Part shown: positions 38,770 to 50,792 of the stretch, in pieces
Layout of the letters: every line of letters begins with the position of its first letter
How positions within the stretch are numbered: the first letter of the stretch is position 1
Translations under genes and position numbers: made by a program
NCBI RefSeq assembly: GCF_001894885.1
Contig: NZ_BCXB01000029.1
Span: 1 to 53,922, forward strand
Direction: 5' to 3'
DNA length: 53,922 nt
Source of the DNA: Rhodococcus marinonascens NBRC 14363
GTDB taxonomy: Bacteria > Actinomycetota > Actinomycetes > Mycobacteriales > Mycobacteriaceae
The notes under the pieces: generated by a model
The model's database searches: none
What the model was told of the DNA's origin: nothing
What the model saw: only the letters and a program-made list of their open reading frames with translations

Positions 38770-40953
38770 TCAGAGCGACTCGGCGTAGTCCTTCAGGTGT
38801 GCCACTTGCTCGGGATCGAGTGAGGGCCGCACTTTCTCGCGTGCCTCGGCCACGTCGGCGGCGGTGACGTCGGCGGCGTCGATGTCGCGGCGCATCGCGG
38901 CCATCGCGGCTTCGCGTAGCAGCGCCGAGCAGTCGGCGGCCGAGTAGCCGTCGAGGTCGTCGGCGATGTCGTCGAGATCGACATCGTCGGCGAGAGGGAC
39001 GGACTTGCCGGATGTCCGCAGGATCGCGCGGCGGGCGTCGCCGTCCGGCGGCGGCACGAACACAAGTCGTTCGAGCCGGCCGGGGCGCAGCAGTGCCGGG
39101 TCGATGAGGTCTGGCCGGTTGGTGGCGCCGAGAACCACCACGTCGCGAAGCGGTTCGACGCCGTCGAGTTCGGTCAGCAGCGCGGCCACCACCCGATCGG
39201 ACACCCCGGAGTCGGAACTTTGACCACGTCGCGGGGCCAGGGCATCCAGTTCGTCGAGAAAGATCAGCGACGGTGCCGAATCGCGCGCTCGCTGGAACAG
39301 TTCGCGCACCGCCTTCTCGGACGAGCCCACCCACTTGTCCATCAGTTCGGCGCCTTTGACGGAATGCACACTCAGGTGTCCCGAACTTGCCAGTGCCCTC
39401 ACGAGATACGTCTTGCCGCAGCCAGGCGGTCCGTAGAGCAGAACTCCTCGCGGGGGATCCACACCCAGTCGCGTGAACGAATCCGGGTGCTGCAGCGGCC
39501 ACAGGACCGCCTCGGTCAGCGCCCGTTTGGTCTCCACCATGTCCCCGACGTCGTCGAGAGTGAGACTGCCGATCGCGAGTTCCTCGCTACCCGTTCGCGA
39601 TAGTGGGCGGATGACGTCGAGGGCGCCGAGTAGGTCGTCCTGTGTCAGGGCCGGATCGGCCGGGTTCTTGATGGCACGCGAGGCGGCGCGCAGGGCCGCT
39701 TCCCGGCACAGCGCGGCGAGGTCGGCGACGACGAACCCCGGTGTGCGGGCGGCGACCGCGTCTAGGTACAGCGCGTCGGTGGGAACCTTTCGCAGGAGAA
39801 GTTCCAGGAGCGCCTTGCGGGTGGCGCCGACGGGCAGCGTGAGGGCGAGTTCACGGTCGCAGAGGTCTTGCCTGCGTAACCGGGTATCTATCGATTCGGG
39901 GTGCGCCGTCGTCGCAACGAACGCGACCCCGACAGTCTCGACGCCGCGGCGGAGTTGATCGACGATCAGTGCCGACACGGGTTCGGGGGTGGAAGGCAGC
40001 AGGGCGTCGATGTCGGTGATCAAGAGGACGCCGCCGGTGCGAATCGACTCCGCGGCCACCGTGACCCGCTGCAGCCGTGAATCGGCCTCCAGCGCGCCGA
40101 CACTCGGTCCGTCGAGTTCCACGACCCGGTGCGAGGCAAGCGTCGAACGGGCGAAAGTCGCCTTGCCGACTCCCGCTGGCCCGGTCACCAGCACGCCCAG
40201 ATGAGGTGAGGCACCCAGCTTCCGGAGTAGTTCGGGTTCGTCGAGCGCCAGCCCCAGCCACTCGGTGAGTTTGGCCGCCTGGGTGTGGGCGCCGATCAGG
40301 TCCTCGACCGGAACCGACGGCACCTCGGCGGTTTCGGCGGGAGTCGCGGAAGCGCCGGATCGTGATGTCGTGGGGGAGGTCGTGGCGCGCGCACCCTCGC
40401 CCCAGTAGACCGCGGTGTTGGGTTGGACGCTCACCGGACCACCGGTCGGATCGACCCCGGTCACAGTGAGTAACTCTGACGTCCAGGCGACACCGAACGT
40501 CCGCGAGAGAGCCTGGGTGGCAGGGAGGGTGCTCGTTCCCGGGCCGAGGTCGCGGGGGAGCAGCGACACGGTGTCGCCGACGGTGAGGACCTTGCCGAGC
40601 AGCGCCTGGCGCAGGGTGATATCGGAAACGGAGTTGACTGCCAGGTTCGAGCCGCTGACCGTCACGGTCTTCCCGCCGTAGACCGTCACCGGCGTCACGA
40701 CGACGGTGCTGTTCTCGGACAGTCCTGCGTTGGACAGCGTCACGTCATCGAGGAGCGCAGTCCCGGTGGGAGTTCCGGACGGCGTTCGACCGGCGACCGC
40801 CGCGGTCCGGCGGGCGCCAACCAGCGAGATGGCGTCCCACTCGCGGATGCCGAGCGCGGCCAGGGCTTCCGGATGTAGCCGCACCACGCCACGTCGAGTG
40901 TCGGCGGCCGACGTGTTCAGTCGGACCGTGAGCGCGAGTTCCGGTGAGGTCAC
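38770..40953 (-). CDS. Double AAA+ ATPase, Cdc48/VCP-like
   Basis: 727 residues from a GTG at 40953. The N-terminal part (up to about 230) is a Cdc48 N-domain-like double barrel (VVRLHPEALAALGIREWDAI). The first AAA module has Walker A GPAGVGKATFA and Walker B-like VLLITDIDALLPS, where an Asp-Ile-Asp replaces the usual DE, so it may be catalytically weak. The second has GPPGCGKTYLV, LIFLDELDALAPRRG and ATNRPDLIDPALLRPGRLER, a full active site. It would unfold or remodel protein complexes. It corresponds to Rv0435c, upstream of pssA as here. Confidence 0.9.
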   Translation of the reverse strand: MTSPELALTVRLNTSAADTRRGVVRLHPEALAALGIREWDAISLVGARRTAAVAGRTPSGTPTGTALLDDVTLSNAGLSENSTVVVTPVTVYGGKTVTVSGSNLAVNSVSDITLRQALLGKVLTVGDTVSLLPRDLGPGTSTLPATQALSRTFGVAWTSELLTVTGVDPTGGPVSVQPNTAVYWGEGARATTSPTTSRSGASATPAETAEVPSVPVEDLIGAHTQAAKLTEWLGLALDEPELLRKLGASPHLGVLVTGPAGVGKATFARSTLASHRVVELDGPSVGALEADSRLQRVTVAAESIRTGGVLLITDIDALLPSTPEPVSALIVDQLRRGVETVGVAFVATTAHPESIDTRLRRQDLCDRELALTLPVGATRKALLELLLRKVPTDALYLDAVAARTPGFVVADLAALCREAALRAASRAIKNPADPALTQDDLLGALDVIRPLSRTGSEELAIGSLTLDDVGDMVETKRALTEAVLWPLQHPDSFTRLGVDPPRGVLLYGPPGCGKTYLVRALASSGHLSVHSVKGAELMDKWVGSSEKAVRELFQRARDSAPSLIFLDELDALAPRRGQSSDSGVSDRVVAALLTELDGVEPLRDVVVLGATNRPDLIDPALLRPGRLERLVFVPPPDGDARRAILRTSGKSVPLADDVDLDDIADDLDGYSAADCSALLREAAMAAMRRDIDAADVTAADVAEAREKVRPSLDPEQVAHLKDYAESL

Positions 40954-40979
40954 CCGTTGAGCCTACGTGCGGGGGTGCT

Positions 40980-41843
40980 CTATTGAGCTCGGGGCCGACG
41001 CAGTCCGAGTCGCGCCGCCGACCGCCGCCCGCGGGCGGCGGGATGACGGCGGATCGCGCGCCGCTCGGCGGGCTTGATGTCCCACGTCTCGGGTCGGGCG
41101 GCCACCCACCGCTTGGAACGGACCGCGAAGGGAATGTGCACGAGATACGCCGCGATGAGGGCGATCAACAGAATGTACGGGTAGGTCACCAGGGCCGCCG
41201 CCGCGAGCGCCACGAGGACGAGCAGACCTGCAGCCATGCGCGGGGGCACGGACACAGTCTTGAGTGCCAATGTGGGGACCCTGCTGACGATCAGGGCGGC
41301 GGTGAGCACTGTCCATGCCACGACGACGGGATACGACGACCACCAGCCCTCACCCCACTGGGCTGTAGCTGCCAGCGGGGTCAGCGCGACCAGCGCGCCG
41401 GCGGGCGCAGGCACACCGGTGAAGTACTCATTTTCGTAGCCGGGGATGTCGTCTTCGTCGAGCAGCGTGTTGAACCGCGCCAGTCGCAGCACGATGCTGA
41501 CCGAGTAGATCAGCGCGATGATCCAGCCGAAGCTCTGACCGTCCAACAGTGTTACGTAAAGGATCAGGGCGGGGGCGACGCCGAACGAAATGGAATCGGC
41601 CAGCGAATCCAGTTCGGCACCCATCTTACTGGTGGCGTCGAGAAGTCGTGCGATCCGCCCGTCGAGGGAGTCGAGCACGGCGGCCGCACCGATCATGGCG
41701 AGTGCCCTGCCGAGGTCGCCGTCGAGTGCGAATTTGATGCCGGACAGTCCAGCGCAGAGGGCGAGGATCGTGACTACGCTCGGCAGCAGCCGAACCGCCT
41801 GTTGAGGCCTTCCCCGCCGTTGTCGGCTCGCGCTGGCGATCAC
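40980..41843 (-). CDS. pssA: CDP-diacylglycerol-serine O-phosphatidyltransferase
   Basis: Makes phosphatidylserine from CDP-diacylglycerol and serine in the membrane. 287 residues, starting at a GTG that overlaps the psd stop by 4 bp. The CDP-alcohol phosphotransferase signature is intact: [20 protein letters not shown], then [12 protein letters not shown], giving DGxxAR-x8-Gxxx-D-xxx-D. Several membrane spans follow ([31 protein letters not shown]), then a basic tail. Coupled to psd, which decarboxylates the product. Confidence 0.94.
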   Translation of the reverse strand: MIASASRQRRGRPQQAVRLLPSVVTILALCAGLSGIKFALDGDLGRALAMIGAAAVLDSLDGRIARLLDATSKMGAELDSLADSISFGVAPALILYVTLLDGQSFGWIIALIYSVSIVLRLARFNTLLDEDDIPGYENEYFTGVPAPAGALVALTPLAATAQWGEGWWSSYPVVVAWTVLTAALIVSRVPTLALKTVSVPPRMAAGLLVLVALAAAALVTYPYILLIALIAAYLVHIPFAVRSKRWVAARPETWDIKPAERRAIRRHPAARGRRSAARLGLRRPRAQ

Positions 41844-42553
41844 GACAGTTGAGCGATGACGGTCTCGGCGCCGATCGTTCGCTGTCCACGCTCTGCGAGC
41901 AGCACGGTGCCCGCAGGGAAGTAGGTGTCGACACGGGAGCCGAAACGGATCAGGCCGTACGTGTCGCCGATCGGGAGAGCATCGCCGACCTCGGCGTCGC
42001 AGACGATCCTGCGGGCGAGCAGTCCGGCAATCTGCACGACCGCGATGTCGTGGCCGCCAGGTGTGCGCAGCAGCATGCTGTTGCGCTCGTTGACCTCACT
42101 GGCGTCGGCGAGGTCGGCCGAGAGGAACTGCCCGGGTCGGTGGACGACCTTCTGCACGACGCCGCCGACCGGGCTGCGTTGCACGTGCACGTCCAGCACG
42201 GATAGGAAGATGCTGACCCGGGGGAGCGGTTCGGTACCCATGTTCAGTTCGCTCGGCGGCACCGCCGTGTCGACGAGCGCGACCTCACCGTCGGCGGGTG
42301 CGACCACCACACCGATGCGGTTGGGTGGCACGCGGTGCGGATGCCGGAAGAAGGCGGCGCACGCTGCGGCGGAGGCGATCGCCCCACGACGGACCCAGGT
42401 GTGCTTGCGGCCGAGGACAGCCACACCCAGCGGGGCGAGTACAAAGGGCAGTCCAGCCGGATGGAGAGGTGGAACGGCTCCGCGGACGAGGTCGGCGATG
42501 TGACCTACCCCTGTGGTTTGCGGGGTTCCGGGTGGTGTGGGCTTGCGTGCCAC
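41840..42553 (-). CDS. psd: Phosphatidylserine decarboxylase proenzyme
   Basis: Converts phosphatidylserine to phosphatidylethanolamine. 237 residues from a GTG at 42553 with AGAGGAG upstream. A membrane-bound beta part ([37 protein letters not shown]) leads to the self-cleavage site in [12 protein letters not shown], where the Gly-Ser bond breaks to make the pyruvoyl group. This is the short bacterial type, as in Rv0437c. Operon with pssA. Confidence 0.93.
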   Translation of the reverse strand: MARKPTPPGTPQTTGVGHIADLVRGAVPPLHPAGLPFVLAPLGVAVLGRKHTWVRRGAIASAAACAAFFRHPHRVPPNRIGVVVAPADGEVALVDTAVPPSELNMGTEPLPRVSIFLSVLDVHVQRSPVGGVVQKVVHRPGQFLSADLADASEVNERNSMLLRTPGGHDIAVVQIAGLLARRIVCDAEVGDALPIGDTYGLIRFGSRVDTYFPAGTVLLAERGQRTIGAETVIAQLS

Positions 42554-42732
42554 GGGCTCCTCTTACTGTGTCGGACGGGCGTGCTGCCTTCGCATTGTGC
42601 GATAGCCCCCACAGATTACGTGAGCACTACCGACTGCAATGGCATCAGGGGAGAGTGCGCACCCGGGAGATCTGATGTGCGATCGGACTGTTGCCGGATG
42701 ACGGTTGTCCACCCAGCGACTGCCCAGGCGGA

Positions 42733-43188
42733 CTACTTGCGCTCGGCCTCCGACTTGATGCGGGCGAGCGTCGTGTTCATGCCGTTGACGAGATCGACCT
42801 CGAAGTCGTCATTGCCGCCCAAGACCGTCTTGACCAGGAACCGCGACACCTTCGACACCTCGGCCGGTATGTCGCGGCGCTCGGTGACCTTGGTTCCGCC
42901 GGCAATGGGCTCGAGTTCGTAAGACCAGACGGTGCCGTTCTCGAGGATGCGGAACGCGATCGTCTTGTTCGGCTGGAACTTCACGACCTTCGACCTGGTG
43001 GGCCAGACGAGGAAACCCTTGCGGTTGATGTTGAGGGTTCTCGTGCCTTCTTGGACGATTCCACCGAGGACGCGCATCTGGCGGCACTGAGGGCTCCACT
43101 CGCCCATCCTCTTCAGGTCGGACACGACCGCCCACACATCCTGCGGGGTCGCGTCGATATCGATATTCGCTTCGAGTGCGTTGGGCAT
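42733..43188 (-). CDS. SRPBCC-family lipid- or ligand-binding protein
   Basis: 151 residues from the ATG at 43188 (ggagacat upstream); the open frame extends further but is unlike a protein. The START-like pattern is clear: ANIDIDATPQDVWAVVSDLK, RMGEWSPQCRQMRVLGG, VVKFQPNKTIAFRILENGTV, WSYELEPIAGGTKVTERRDI. Such polyketide-cyclase/dehydrase-like proteins bind hydrophobic ligands in a deep pocket. The ligand is unknown. Closest neighbour genes give no direct clue. Confidence 0.86.
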   Translation of the reverse strand: MPNALEANIDIDATPQDVWAVVSDLKRMGEWSPQCRQMRVLGGIVQEGTRTLNINRKGFLVWPTRSKVVKFQPNKTIAFRILENGTVWSYELEPIAGGTKVTERRDIPAEVSKVSRFLVKTVLGGNDDFEVDLVNGMNTTLARIKSEAERK

Positions 43189-43281
43189 CGGATGTCTCCA
43201 GTCAGGAAGGTGATACGGGCAGTAACAATTACTTCCGCGCCATCGTAGGCGCGACACACAATCGCGTGTGCGGCAGGTCAC

Positions 43282-43634
43282 TCAACCCGCCCGGCGGACG
43301 ATCCGCACCCCTTCCGCTATCTCGTCGAAAGCGGTGTAACCAAATGGGGAGGGTTGACGATGAGTTCATTGTGGACGAAAGTTTGCAGATGTAAGGAAAA
43401 GAGTTGTCCAGCTTATTTTCGGAAGTGATCTGTCGTGAATGTTCATTCGATCCTGCGGTGGGATCGTAGTTCGGTCCCTCTGCTCCAGTCGGCCCGCATG
43501 CAGGGCCGCCCGTCGAAGTGGCCGAGTGAAAAACTCGAACGCCTCCTGACGCCCTGCGAGATCGAGGAAGTTCTCCGAGGCAAGTAGTAGATCGATCCGC
43601 GCGGCCCGCGCCTTGGGGGCGCCTGATCCGACCG
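43282..43634 (+). other. Gap with one possible 50-residue frame (43435-43587)
   Basis: No well-supported gene in this stretch between two minus-strand genes. A plus-strand frame from a GTG at 43435 to 43587 encodes 50 residues ending KWPSEKLERLLTPCEIEEVL, which is protein-like, but it has no clear ribosome site. The same DNA read on the minus strand (ARIDLLLASENFLDLAGRQE) also looks fairly protein-like, so direction is uncertain. It may be a gene remnant. Confidence 0.25.
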
Positions 43635-44891
43635 CTACCGCAGCGGGTCGAAATGCCGTATGACGCCGGGAACCTGGTCGCCGGTCATCGACTGGGCGAT
43701 CATGCGACCGGTGAGCGGACCCAGGGCGACGCCCCACATTCCATGACCGCCCGCCACGTGGACGCGGGGCGAGCGGGTGGCACCGATGAGCGGAAGGCCG
43801 TCGGTGGTGCAGGGCCGGGACCCGACCCACTCCTCCTGACGTGAATCCCAGTCGATACCGGTGAACATGGGTTTCGCGGCCTCGACGATGGCTTGGACGC
43901 GCCGAGGGTCGAGAGGCGCATCGGGCCCGCGGAATTCCATCATTCCGGCGACGCGGAAACGGTCGTGCAGTGGAGTGCATGCCACCCGCTGGGTGGGGAA
44001 GTACACCGGGTTCTTCGGTATCTGGCGGGGTTGGACGCTGAAGCTGTAGCCGCGGCCGGCCTGAACGAGTGCCCGTACACCGAACGGCCGGGCGAGCGCG
44101 TTCAGCCTGGCACCGCTGGCGACGACGACGGAATCGGCGGTCACGGAATCGGCGGTACGCGACAACAGTCGGACACCGCGGCGTTCGCTGTCGCGGACCG
44201 CCGAGACGTCGAAGCCGGACACGATCTCGCCGCCGCGGTCCAGCACAGCGTCCGCAAGGGAATGCACGAAACGCGGCGGATCGATGAAGCGTTGGTTGCG
44301 CAGGCGGAGACCCGATCGGACACCGCCGCCGAGGCTCGGTTCGAGAGATCGGATCTCGTCTCCGTCGAGTCGGTCGTACTCGACTTCTCCGCCCGCGGCT
44401 TCGAGATGCCGGAACTCGTCGACGAGCAACTCCCGATCGTCGTTCGACTGGAACGCGGCGAGAAACGGGTCGGCCAGGTGCGTCTGCTCCCGCACGCCGC
44501 CGTCCGCGAGTTCGTCGTAGGAACCCAGCGACATCCGGTTCACCTCGGCGTACACCTTCATCGCGGACTCCCAGTGGGAGGCAGTGCAGTGCCTGGCGAA
44601 GCCGACGAGAAAACGCAAGAGGCGGACGTCGGTGGTGAACGGAACGTAGACGGGGGAGGACGGATTCAGCATCGCGCGCAGCCCGTACTTCAGAACCGCG
44701 GGTTCGGGCAGGGGCAGCGTCAGCGCCGGTGCCAGCCATCCCGCGTTGCCCCATGACGAGTCGCCCGCGACACCCTTTCGATCGACGACGGTGACGCGGA
44801 CGCCACGCTCTTGAAGAAACCATGCCGTGGACAATCCGACGATGCCGGCGCCGACGATTGCGACGTGGTCCGGGTGTTTGGCTGCGCTCAT
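43635..44891 (-). CDS. FAD-dependent D-amino-acid dehydrogenase-like oxidoreductase
   Basis: 418 residues of the DadA/DAO type. An FAD-binding motif VAIVGAGIVGLSTAWFLQER sits at the N-terminus. It is followed by GDSSWGNAGWLAPALTLPLP, the DadA-like AGWL segment, and later RPCTTDGLPLIGATRSPRVH and AGGHGMWGVALGPLTGRM that close the FAD site. Such enzymes deaminate D-amino acids or related amines. It lies downstream of the PucR regulator gene on the same strand, with 88 bp between, so regulation by it is plausible. Confidence 0.9.
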   Translation of the reverse strand: MSAAKHPDHVAIVGAGIVGLSTAWFLQERGVRVTVVDRKGVAGDSSWGNAGWLAPALTLPLPEPAVLKYGLRAMLNPSSPVYVPFTTDVRLLRFLVGFARHCTASHWESAMKVYAEVNRMSLGSYDELADGGVREQTHLADPFLAAFQSNDDRELLVDEFRHLEAAGGEVEYDRLDGDEIRSLEPSLGGGVRSGLRLRNQRFIDPPRFVHSLADAVLDRGGEIVSGFDVSAVRDSERRGVRLLSRTADSVTADSVVVASGARLNALARPFGVRALVQAGRGYSFSVQPRQIPKNPVYFPTQRVACTPLHDRFRVAGMMEFRGPDAPLDPRRVQAIVEAAKPMFTGIDWDSRQEEWVGSRPCTTDGLPLIGATRSPRVHVAGGHGMWGVALGPLTGRMIAQSMTGDQVPGVIRHFDPLR

Positions 44892-44979
44892 GAGTCCATG
44901 ATCGGTCGAGGACGGCGCTGGGGGAGTGGCCGCTTGGCCAGTGCAGGACAGGGACCCCAGTGCAATTGGACAGGGGGCC

Positions 44980-46143
44980 TCAGCGGTCCCGCAATCCGGC
45001 CAGTTTCAGATGCAACATCAGGATGAGCCGGGTGTCCGCATCGGTCAGGTCGACCTCGCATGAGTCGACGCAGCGCCGTAGCCGGTTCCGCAGCGTGTTG
45101 GGATGTACGTGCAGAGTGGCGGCCGCTGCGGCGACATCGCCGCCGCAGCGGAGGAAGGCGCTGGCTGTGGCCACCAGATCTGTACCGTGCTGGTCGTCGT
45201 GTCGGGCGAGTGCGGCGAGCGGGGTCAGAGCGCCCAGTCCGTCGAAGATGTCCGCTACGTGCAGCGCAAGCACCGAGCCGAGGCTCTCTCTCATGGTCCC
45301 GACGGCGCCGCCTGTTCGCGCGTGCTGGAGGGCGGTGAGTACGCGGTCGGCGTCCCCTTTCGATAGGTGCGCCTGACTGGCCGTGTTCACCTCGCGCCCG
45401 ATCGCCACCACGAACGTGGGTCCGCTGCGAGAGCGCCCGAGGAAATCCTCGGCGAGGCGTCGGACATCCGTTTCGGATGCTGCGAGCACCACGTAGATGA
45501 CGTCGTCGAACTGAGCGGCGACCGAATCGACCGCCAGCGCGTCGAGGTACAGGGAGAAGGAAGAAAGGCCTCCGGACGGCACCGATCGTCCGATCGCAAC
45601 CGGGGCGGCGGCCGCGACCGTCAGTCGCCCCTCCATCCCAAGGGCCTCGGCGGCTCGGGAAGCGGGCTCTCCCCCGTTGATCAGCGTACGGACCCGATCG
45701 ACCTGCACTCTGCGCGTCACGTCGCTTCGATCCCGCTCAGCCGCGATGTGTTCGGCGACGAAGGGGGCCGCTGACCGCAGGATCGATTCCTGCATGGGGG
45801 TTGGGACGGAGTTCATCGCCGCCCAGATGGACCCGACCGGCCGGTCGCCGTCGCGTACGGCGATCGCTGCGCGTGGCAGAACCTCGGGTAGGTGCAGGTC
45901 GACGTAGAGGACATCGGTGTCGCGATACAACCGCTCGAACACCCCGGCGTCGGTGAGTAGCTGCCGATACCGGCCCGGCACCTGCCGTTTGAGGATTGTG
46001 TCGATGCGGGCTTCGTCCACCGACTGCTCGCCAGTCGAATAGGCGAGCACCGTCGAATTCTCGTCTTCAATGGTGACCGGGGCGCCGATCAGTTCGGCGA
46101 GTGACTCCGCCACTGCGAACAGGTCCTCACTGCGCAGGTCCAT
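44980..46143 (-). CDS. PucR-family transcriptional regulator
   Basis: From the ATG at 46143 this gives 387 residues; an ATG at 46242 would overlap the start of the divergent dehydrogenase gene. An N-terminal sensor-like part ([20 protein letters not shown]) and a central GGDEF-like region ([20 protein letters not shown]) precede the C-terminal PucR helix-turn-helix: [33 protein letters not shown]. PucR proteins activate catabolic operons in response to small molecules. It lies between the DadA-like gene and the divergent alcohol dehydrogenase, either of which could be a target. Confidence 0.88.
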   Translation of the reverse strand: MDLRSEDLFAVAESLAELIGAPVTIEDENSTVLAYSTGEQSVDEARIDTILKRQVPGRYRQLLTDAGVFERLYRDTDVLYVDLHLPEVLPRAAIAVRDGDRPVGSIWAAMNSVPTPMQESILRSAAPFVAEHIAAERDRSDVTRRVQVDRVRTLINGGEPASRAAEALGMEGRLTVAAAAPVAIGRSVPSGGLSSFSLYLDALAVDSVAAQFDDVIYVVLAASETDVRRLAEDFLGRSRSGPTFVVAIGREVNTASQAHLSKGDADRVLTALQHARTGGAVGTMRESLGSVLALHVADIFDGLGALTPLAALARHDDQHGTDLVATASAFLRCGGDVAAAAATLHVHPNTLRNRLRRCVDSCEVDLTDADTRLILMLHLKLAGLRDR

Positions 46144-46240
46144 GACCTGGAGCCTAATCTCTGGAGAGCCTGTGGGCGGGTCGGCCCGAATTGTCGAATT
46201 GCCCTGGCGGCTGCTCCCAGTACGGGGCATTGTTGTAGAC

Positions 46241-47272
46241 ATGGCGGCGGCGCTGGTCGAATCCGGGACGATGTCGGCGTGGCGTGCTGTCAGTCCAGGC
46301 CCCGTCTCGGGTCACCCACTGGAGTGGGGGCGTGAGGCGATCCCCGAGCCCCGCCCCGGCGAGTTGTTGGTCAGAGTGTTGGCGTGCGGTGTGTGCCGAA
46401 CCGATCTCCACGTGACCGAGGGAGATCTCCCGGTGCACCGACCCCGGGTGATTCCAGGCCACGAGGTGGTCGGTGAGATTGCCGCACTGGGTGATTCGGT
46501 GTCCGGCGACTTCTCTACCGGGGATCGGGTGGGTATCGCGTGGCTGCGCTTCACCTGCGGACGCTGCGCGGCCTGCAGGCGGGGTGCCGAGAATCTGTGC
46601 AGGGAATCGCAGTACACGGGATGGGACGCCGACGGCGGATACGCGGAGTTCGCGACCGTGCCCGCCGACTATGCGCTGCGTCTGCCGGGCGGCTATACCG
46701 ATAGCGAACTTGCGCCTCTGCTGTGCGCCGGGATCATCGGCTACCGCGCGCTCGAACGTGCCGTCGTGCCGGATCGCGGCGCGCTCGGGATCTACGGATT
46801 CGGCGGCAGTGCCCACCTCACAGCCCAGGTTGCGCTGGCCAGGGGTGCACGGGTCCACGTGATGACGCGGGGGGTAGAGGCCCGCGCGCTGGCGGAGCGA
46901 CTCGGAGCGGTTTCCGTGCAGGCAGTGCGCGACGTGCCGCCCGAACCGCTCGACGCGGCGATTCTGTTCGCGCCGGTCGGAGATCTGGTGCCCACCGCAA
47001 TGGAGGCGCTCGCAGACGGTGGCACTCTGGCGATTGCGGGAATCCACCTCAGCGACATTCCTCCGCTCGAATACCAGAAGCATCTGTTCCGGGAGCGACA
47101 GATCCGGAGTGTCACCGCCAATACACGCGCGGACTCGGTCGAATTCCTGCGCATCGCAGCGGAACGTCGGTTGACCATCGATATCCACCCTTATCCACTC
47201 GACCGGGCCGATTGCGCCTTGCGTGACTTGTCCGACGGAAATTTCAGTGGTGCAGCAGTTCTCGAGATGTAG
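46241..47272 (+). CDS. Zinc-dependent alcohol dehydrogenase
   Basis: 343 residues from the ATG at 46241 (ATG at 46271 is possible). Catalytic zinc site: [13 protein letters not shown] (Cys) and [13 protein letters not shown] (His, Glu). Structural zinc site: four Cys in [20 protein letters not shown]. The cofactor fold contains [20 protein letters not shown], with GFGGSA binding NAD(P). It belongs to the AdhP/AdhA group of medium-chain dehydrogenases. The substrate is probably a small alcohol or aldehyde. It is divergent from the PucR gene. Confidence 0.92.
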   Translation: MAAALVESGTMSAWRAVSPGPVSGHPLEWGREAIPEPRPGELLVRVLACGVCRTDLHVTEGDLPVHRPRVIPGHEVVGEIAALGDSVSGDFSTGDRVGIAWLRFTCGRCAACRRGAENLCRESQYTGWDADGGYAEFATVPADYALRLPGGYTDSELAPLLCAGIIGYRALERAVVPDRGALGIYGFGGSAHLTAQVALARGARVHVMTRGVEARALAERLGAVSVQAVRDVPPEPLDAAILFAPVGDLVPTAMEALADGGTLAIAGIHLSDIPPLEYQKHLFRERQIRSVTANTRADSVEFLRIAAERRLTIDIHPYPLDRADCALRDLSDGNFSGAAVLEM

Positions 47273-47342
47273 AGGGACGAAAATGACTGGACGGGGTCAC
47301 GTTCCCTGCCCGTCCCTGGTCTGTCGCGGATAGGCTCGACGT

Positions 47343-48122
47343 ATGGCTGGCGTCGAGGGCGTTCTGCTCGATATCGACGGGGTACTGGTTACTTCGTGGC
47401 ACCCGATCGACGGTGCTGCCGTCGCCGTGCGAGAGGTGCGTGACCGCGGCCTCGCGTGCGCCTACCTCACCAATACGACCTCGCGGACGTGCGACGAGAT
47501 CGCGGATTCACTGCGCTCCGCAGGGATCGAGGCCGAATCCGGCGAGATCGTGACCGCGGCCCGGCTCACCGCGGAGTACGTACGGGCGACGTATCCGGGG
47601 TGGCGGGCCTGGGTCCTCAACAGCGGCGATGTTGCGGCTGACCTGTCCGGTATCGAGTTGGACGAAGACGACCCACAGGTGGTGATCCTCGGTGGGGCCG
47701 GCCCGGAATTCACCCACCGTGCGCTCAGTCGCGTGGTGGAGCTGATGCTCGACGGTGTCCCCGTCGTCGCGATGCACCGCGGCACTACCTGGGCGACCCG
47801 CGACGGGTTGCTCATCGACACCGGCACCTACCTCCCAGGGATGGAGGAGGTCGTGGGGACCAATGTCGTCTCGGTGGGTAAGCCGTCGCTCGCAGCGTTC
47901 CTCACCGCCACCGAACTGATGGGTACGGAACCCGATATGACCATGATGGTCGGCGACGACCTGACGGGCGATGTCCTGGCCGCACAACGGGTCGGACTCA
48001 CCGGTGCGCTGGTGCGGACGGGCAAGTTTCGGCAGTCGGTTCTTGATCTTTCTCAACAGCGACCGGACCATGTCATCGACTCCGTCGCGCAACTCCCCAG
48101 GCTCCTCGACGAACTTGCCTGA
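47343..48122 (+). CDS. HAD-superfamily IIA phosphatase
   Basis: 259 residues with HAD motif 1 LLDIDGVLV (nucleophile Asp), motif 2 YLTNTTSRT, motif 3 VSVGKPS (Lys) and motif 4 MVGDDLTGDVLAAQ. The large insertion between motifs 2 and 3 marks the IIA cap type, like NagD or the mammalian LHPP/PGP phosphatases. Substrate unknown. 70 bp after the dehydrogenase on the same strand, without a clear terminator between. Confidence 0.9.
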   Translation: MAGVEGVLLDIDGVLVTSWHPIDGAAVAVREVRDRGLACAYLTNTTSRTCDEIADSLRSAGIEAESGEIVTAARLTAEYVRATYPGWRAWVLNSGDVAADLSGIELDEDDPQVVILGGAGPEFTHRALSRVVELMLDGVPVVAMHRGTTWATRDGLLIDTGTYLPGMEEVVGTNVVSVGKPSLAAFLTATELMGTEPDMTMMVGDDLTGDVLAAQRVGLTGALVRTGKFRQSVLDLSQQRPDHVIDSVAQLPRLLDELA

Positions 48123-48200
48123 CCGCGGTGCGGGACTATCCGGACGAGAACAGGTAGTCTCGACGATTCCTCCAATTCGACGTTCCCAGAAGGAGCTTCC

Positions 48201-48749
48201 ATGCTCGCTGTCTCCGCGCCCGCCGCCTCGGCAACTCGTACTCGCACCTCCTCACTGTTCGACCGGCGGCTTGTGCGTGCGGGAGCAGCAATGGCAGTGG
48301 GCCTCGGCATTGCGGCGGGAATCTCGGTTGCCGGTGGAGGCGTCGCCGCGGCCGCCCCAGTCATGTGCGTCTCCCCGCCATCCGACAACGACATCCAGGT
48401 GTCGGACACCGCCAGTTGCGGAGCCATGGCGAACGACGGCGGTCTCTCGCGTGCGTCGGCGATGGAAAGTGGTACGGCGGTGAGCGTTGCCAACGGTGAG
48501 GGTTCCTCCACCACCACCTACGCAAACGGCTTCGGAACCTCGCTCGGCACCTCGACGGGTTCGGGCCAGGCGTACGCGATCTCACTCGGCGGCGGCATCG
48601 CTCGTTCCGCTGCGAACGACGGCGCAACCACCGTCGCGATCGCCGGCTGGGGTTCTGGTGCGACAGTCGACTCCACTGGCGTCGACTGTGTCGGCGCGCT
48701 GTCTCTCGCATTCAATCTGAACACCGGTCAGTTCTGCGCGATGCGCTGA
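48201..48749 (+). CDS. Secreted small protein with four cysteines
   Basis: 182 residues from an ATG with AGAAGGAG upstream. A long twin-basic N-terminus (TRTSSLFDRRLVRAGAAM) leads into a signal peptide (AVGLGIAAGISVAGGGVAAA, cleavage near AAAAP). The mature part is rich in Gly, Ser, Ala and Thr with alternating beta-like sequence (TYANGFGTSLGTSTGSGQAY) and has four Cys, enough for two disulfides. It resembles Rhodococcus/Nocardia secreted proteins of unknown function. The gene precedes groEL2. Confidence 0.78.
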   Translation: MLAVSAPAASATRTRTSSLFDRRLVRAGAAMAVGLGIAAGISVAGGGVAAAAPVMCVSPPSDNDIQVSDTASCGAMANDGGLSRASAMESGTAVSVANGEGSSTTTYANGFGTSLGTSTGSGQAYAISLGGGIARSAANDGATTVAIAGWGSGATVDSTGVDCVGALSLAFNLNTGQFCAMR

Positions 48750-50603
<1,854 letters not shown>

Positions 50604-50680
50604 AGGCGGTTGCGCCTCCTGTGAGCGGCTGAGGAGTCCACGGACTCCCTCACCACGCACAGGCCCGAAGTGCCCGAAGA

Positions 50681-50714
50681 GGCCCGGGACACCTCATGGT
50701 GTCCCGGGCCTTTT
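50681..50714 (+). terminator. Rho-independent terminator of groEL2
   Basis: GGCCCGGGACACC pairs perfectly with GGTGTCCCGGGCC around TCAT, followed by TTTT. It separates groEL2 from the peptide cassettes, so these need their own promoters. Confidence 0.92.
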
Positions 50715-50792
50715 CTTGTGTCTGAACTCGACTTCTGCTCATTTTGTTCAGTTGCTCAACTCATTTTCTCGTTCTGGTCACATGCCGACAAA

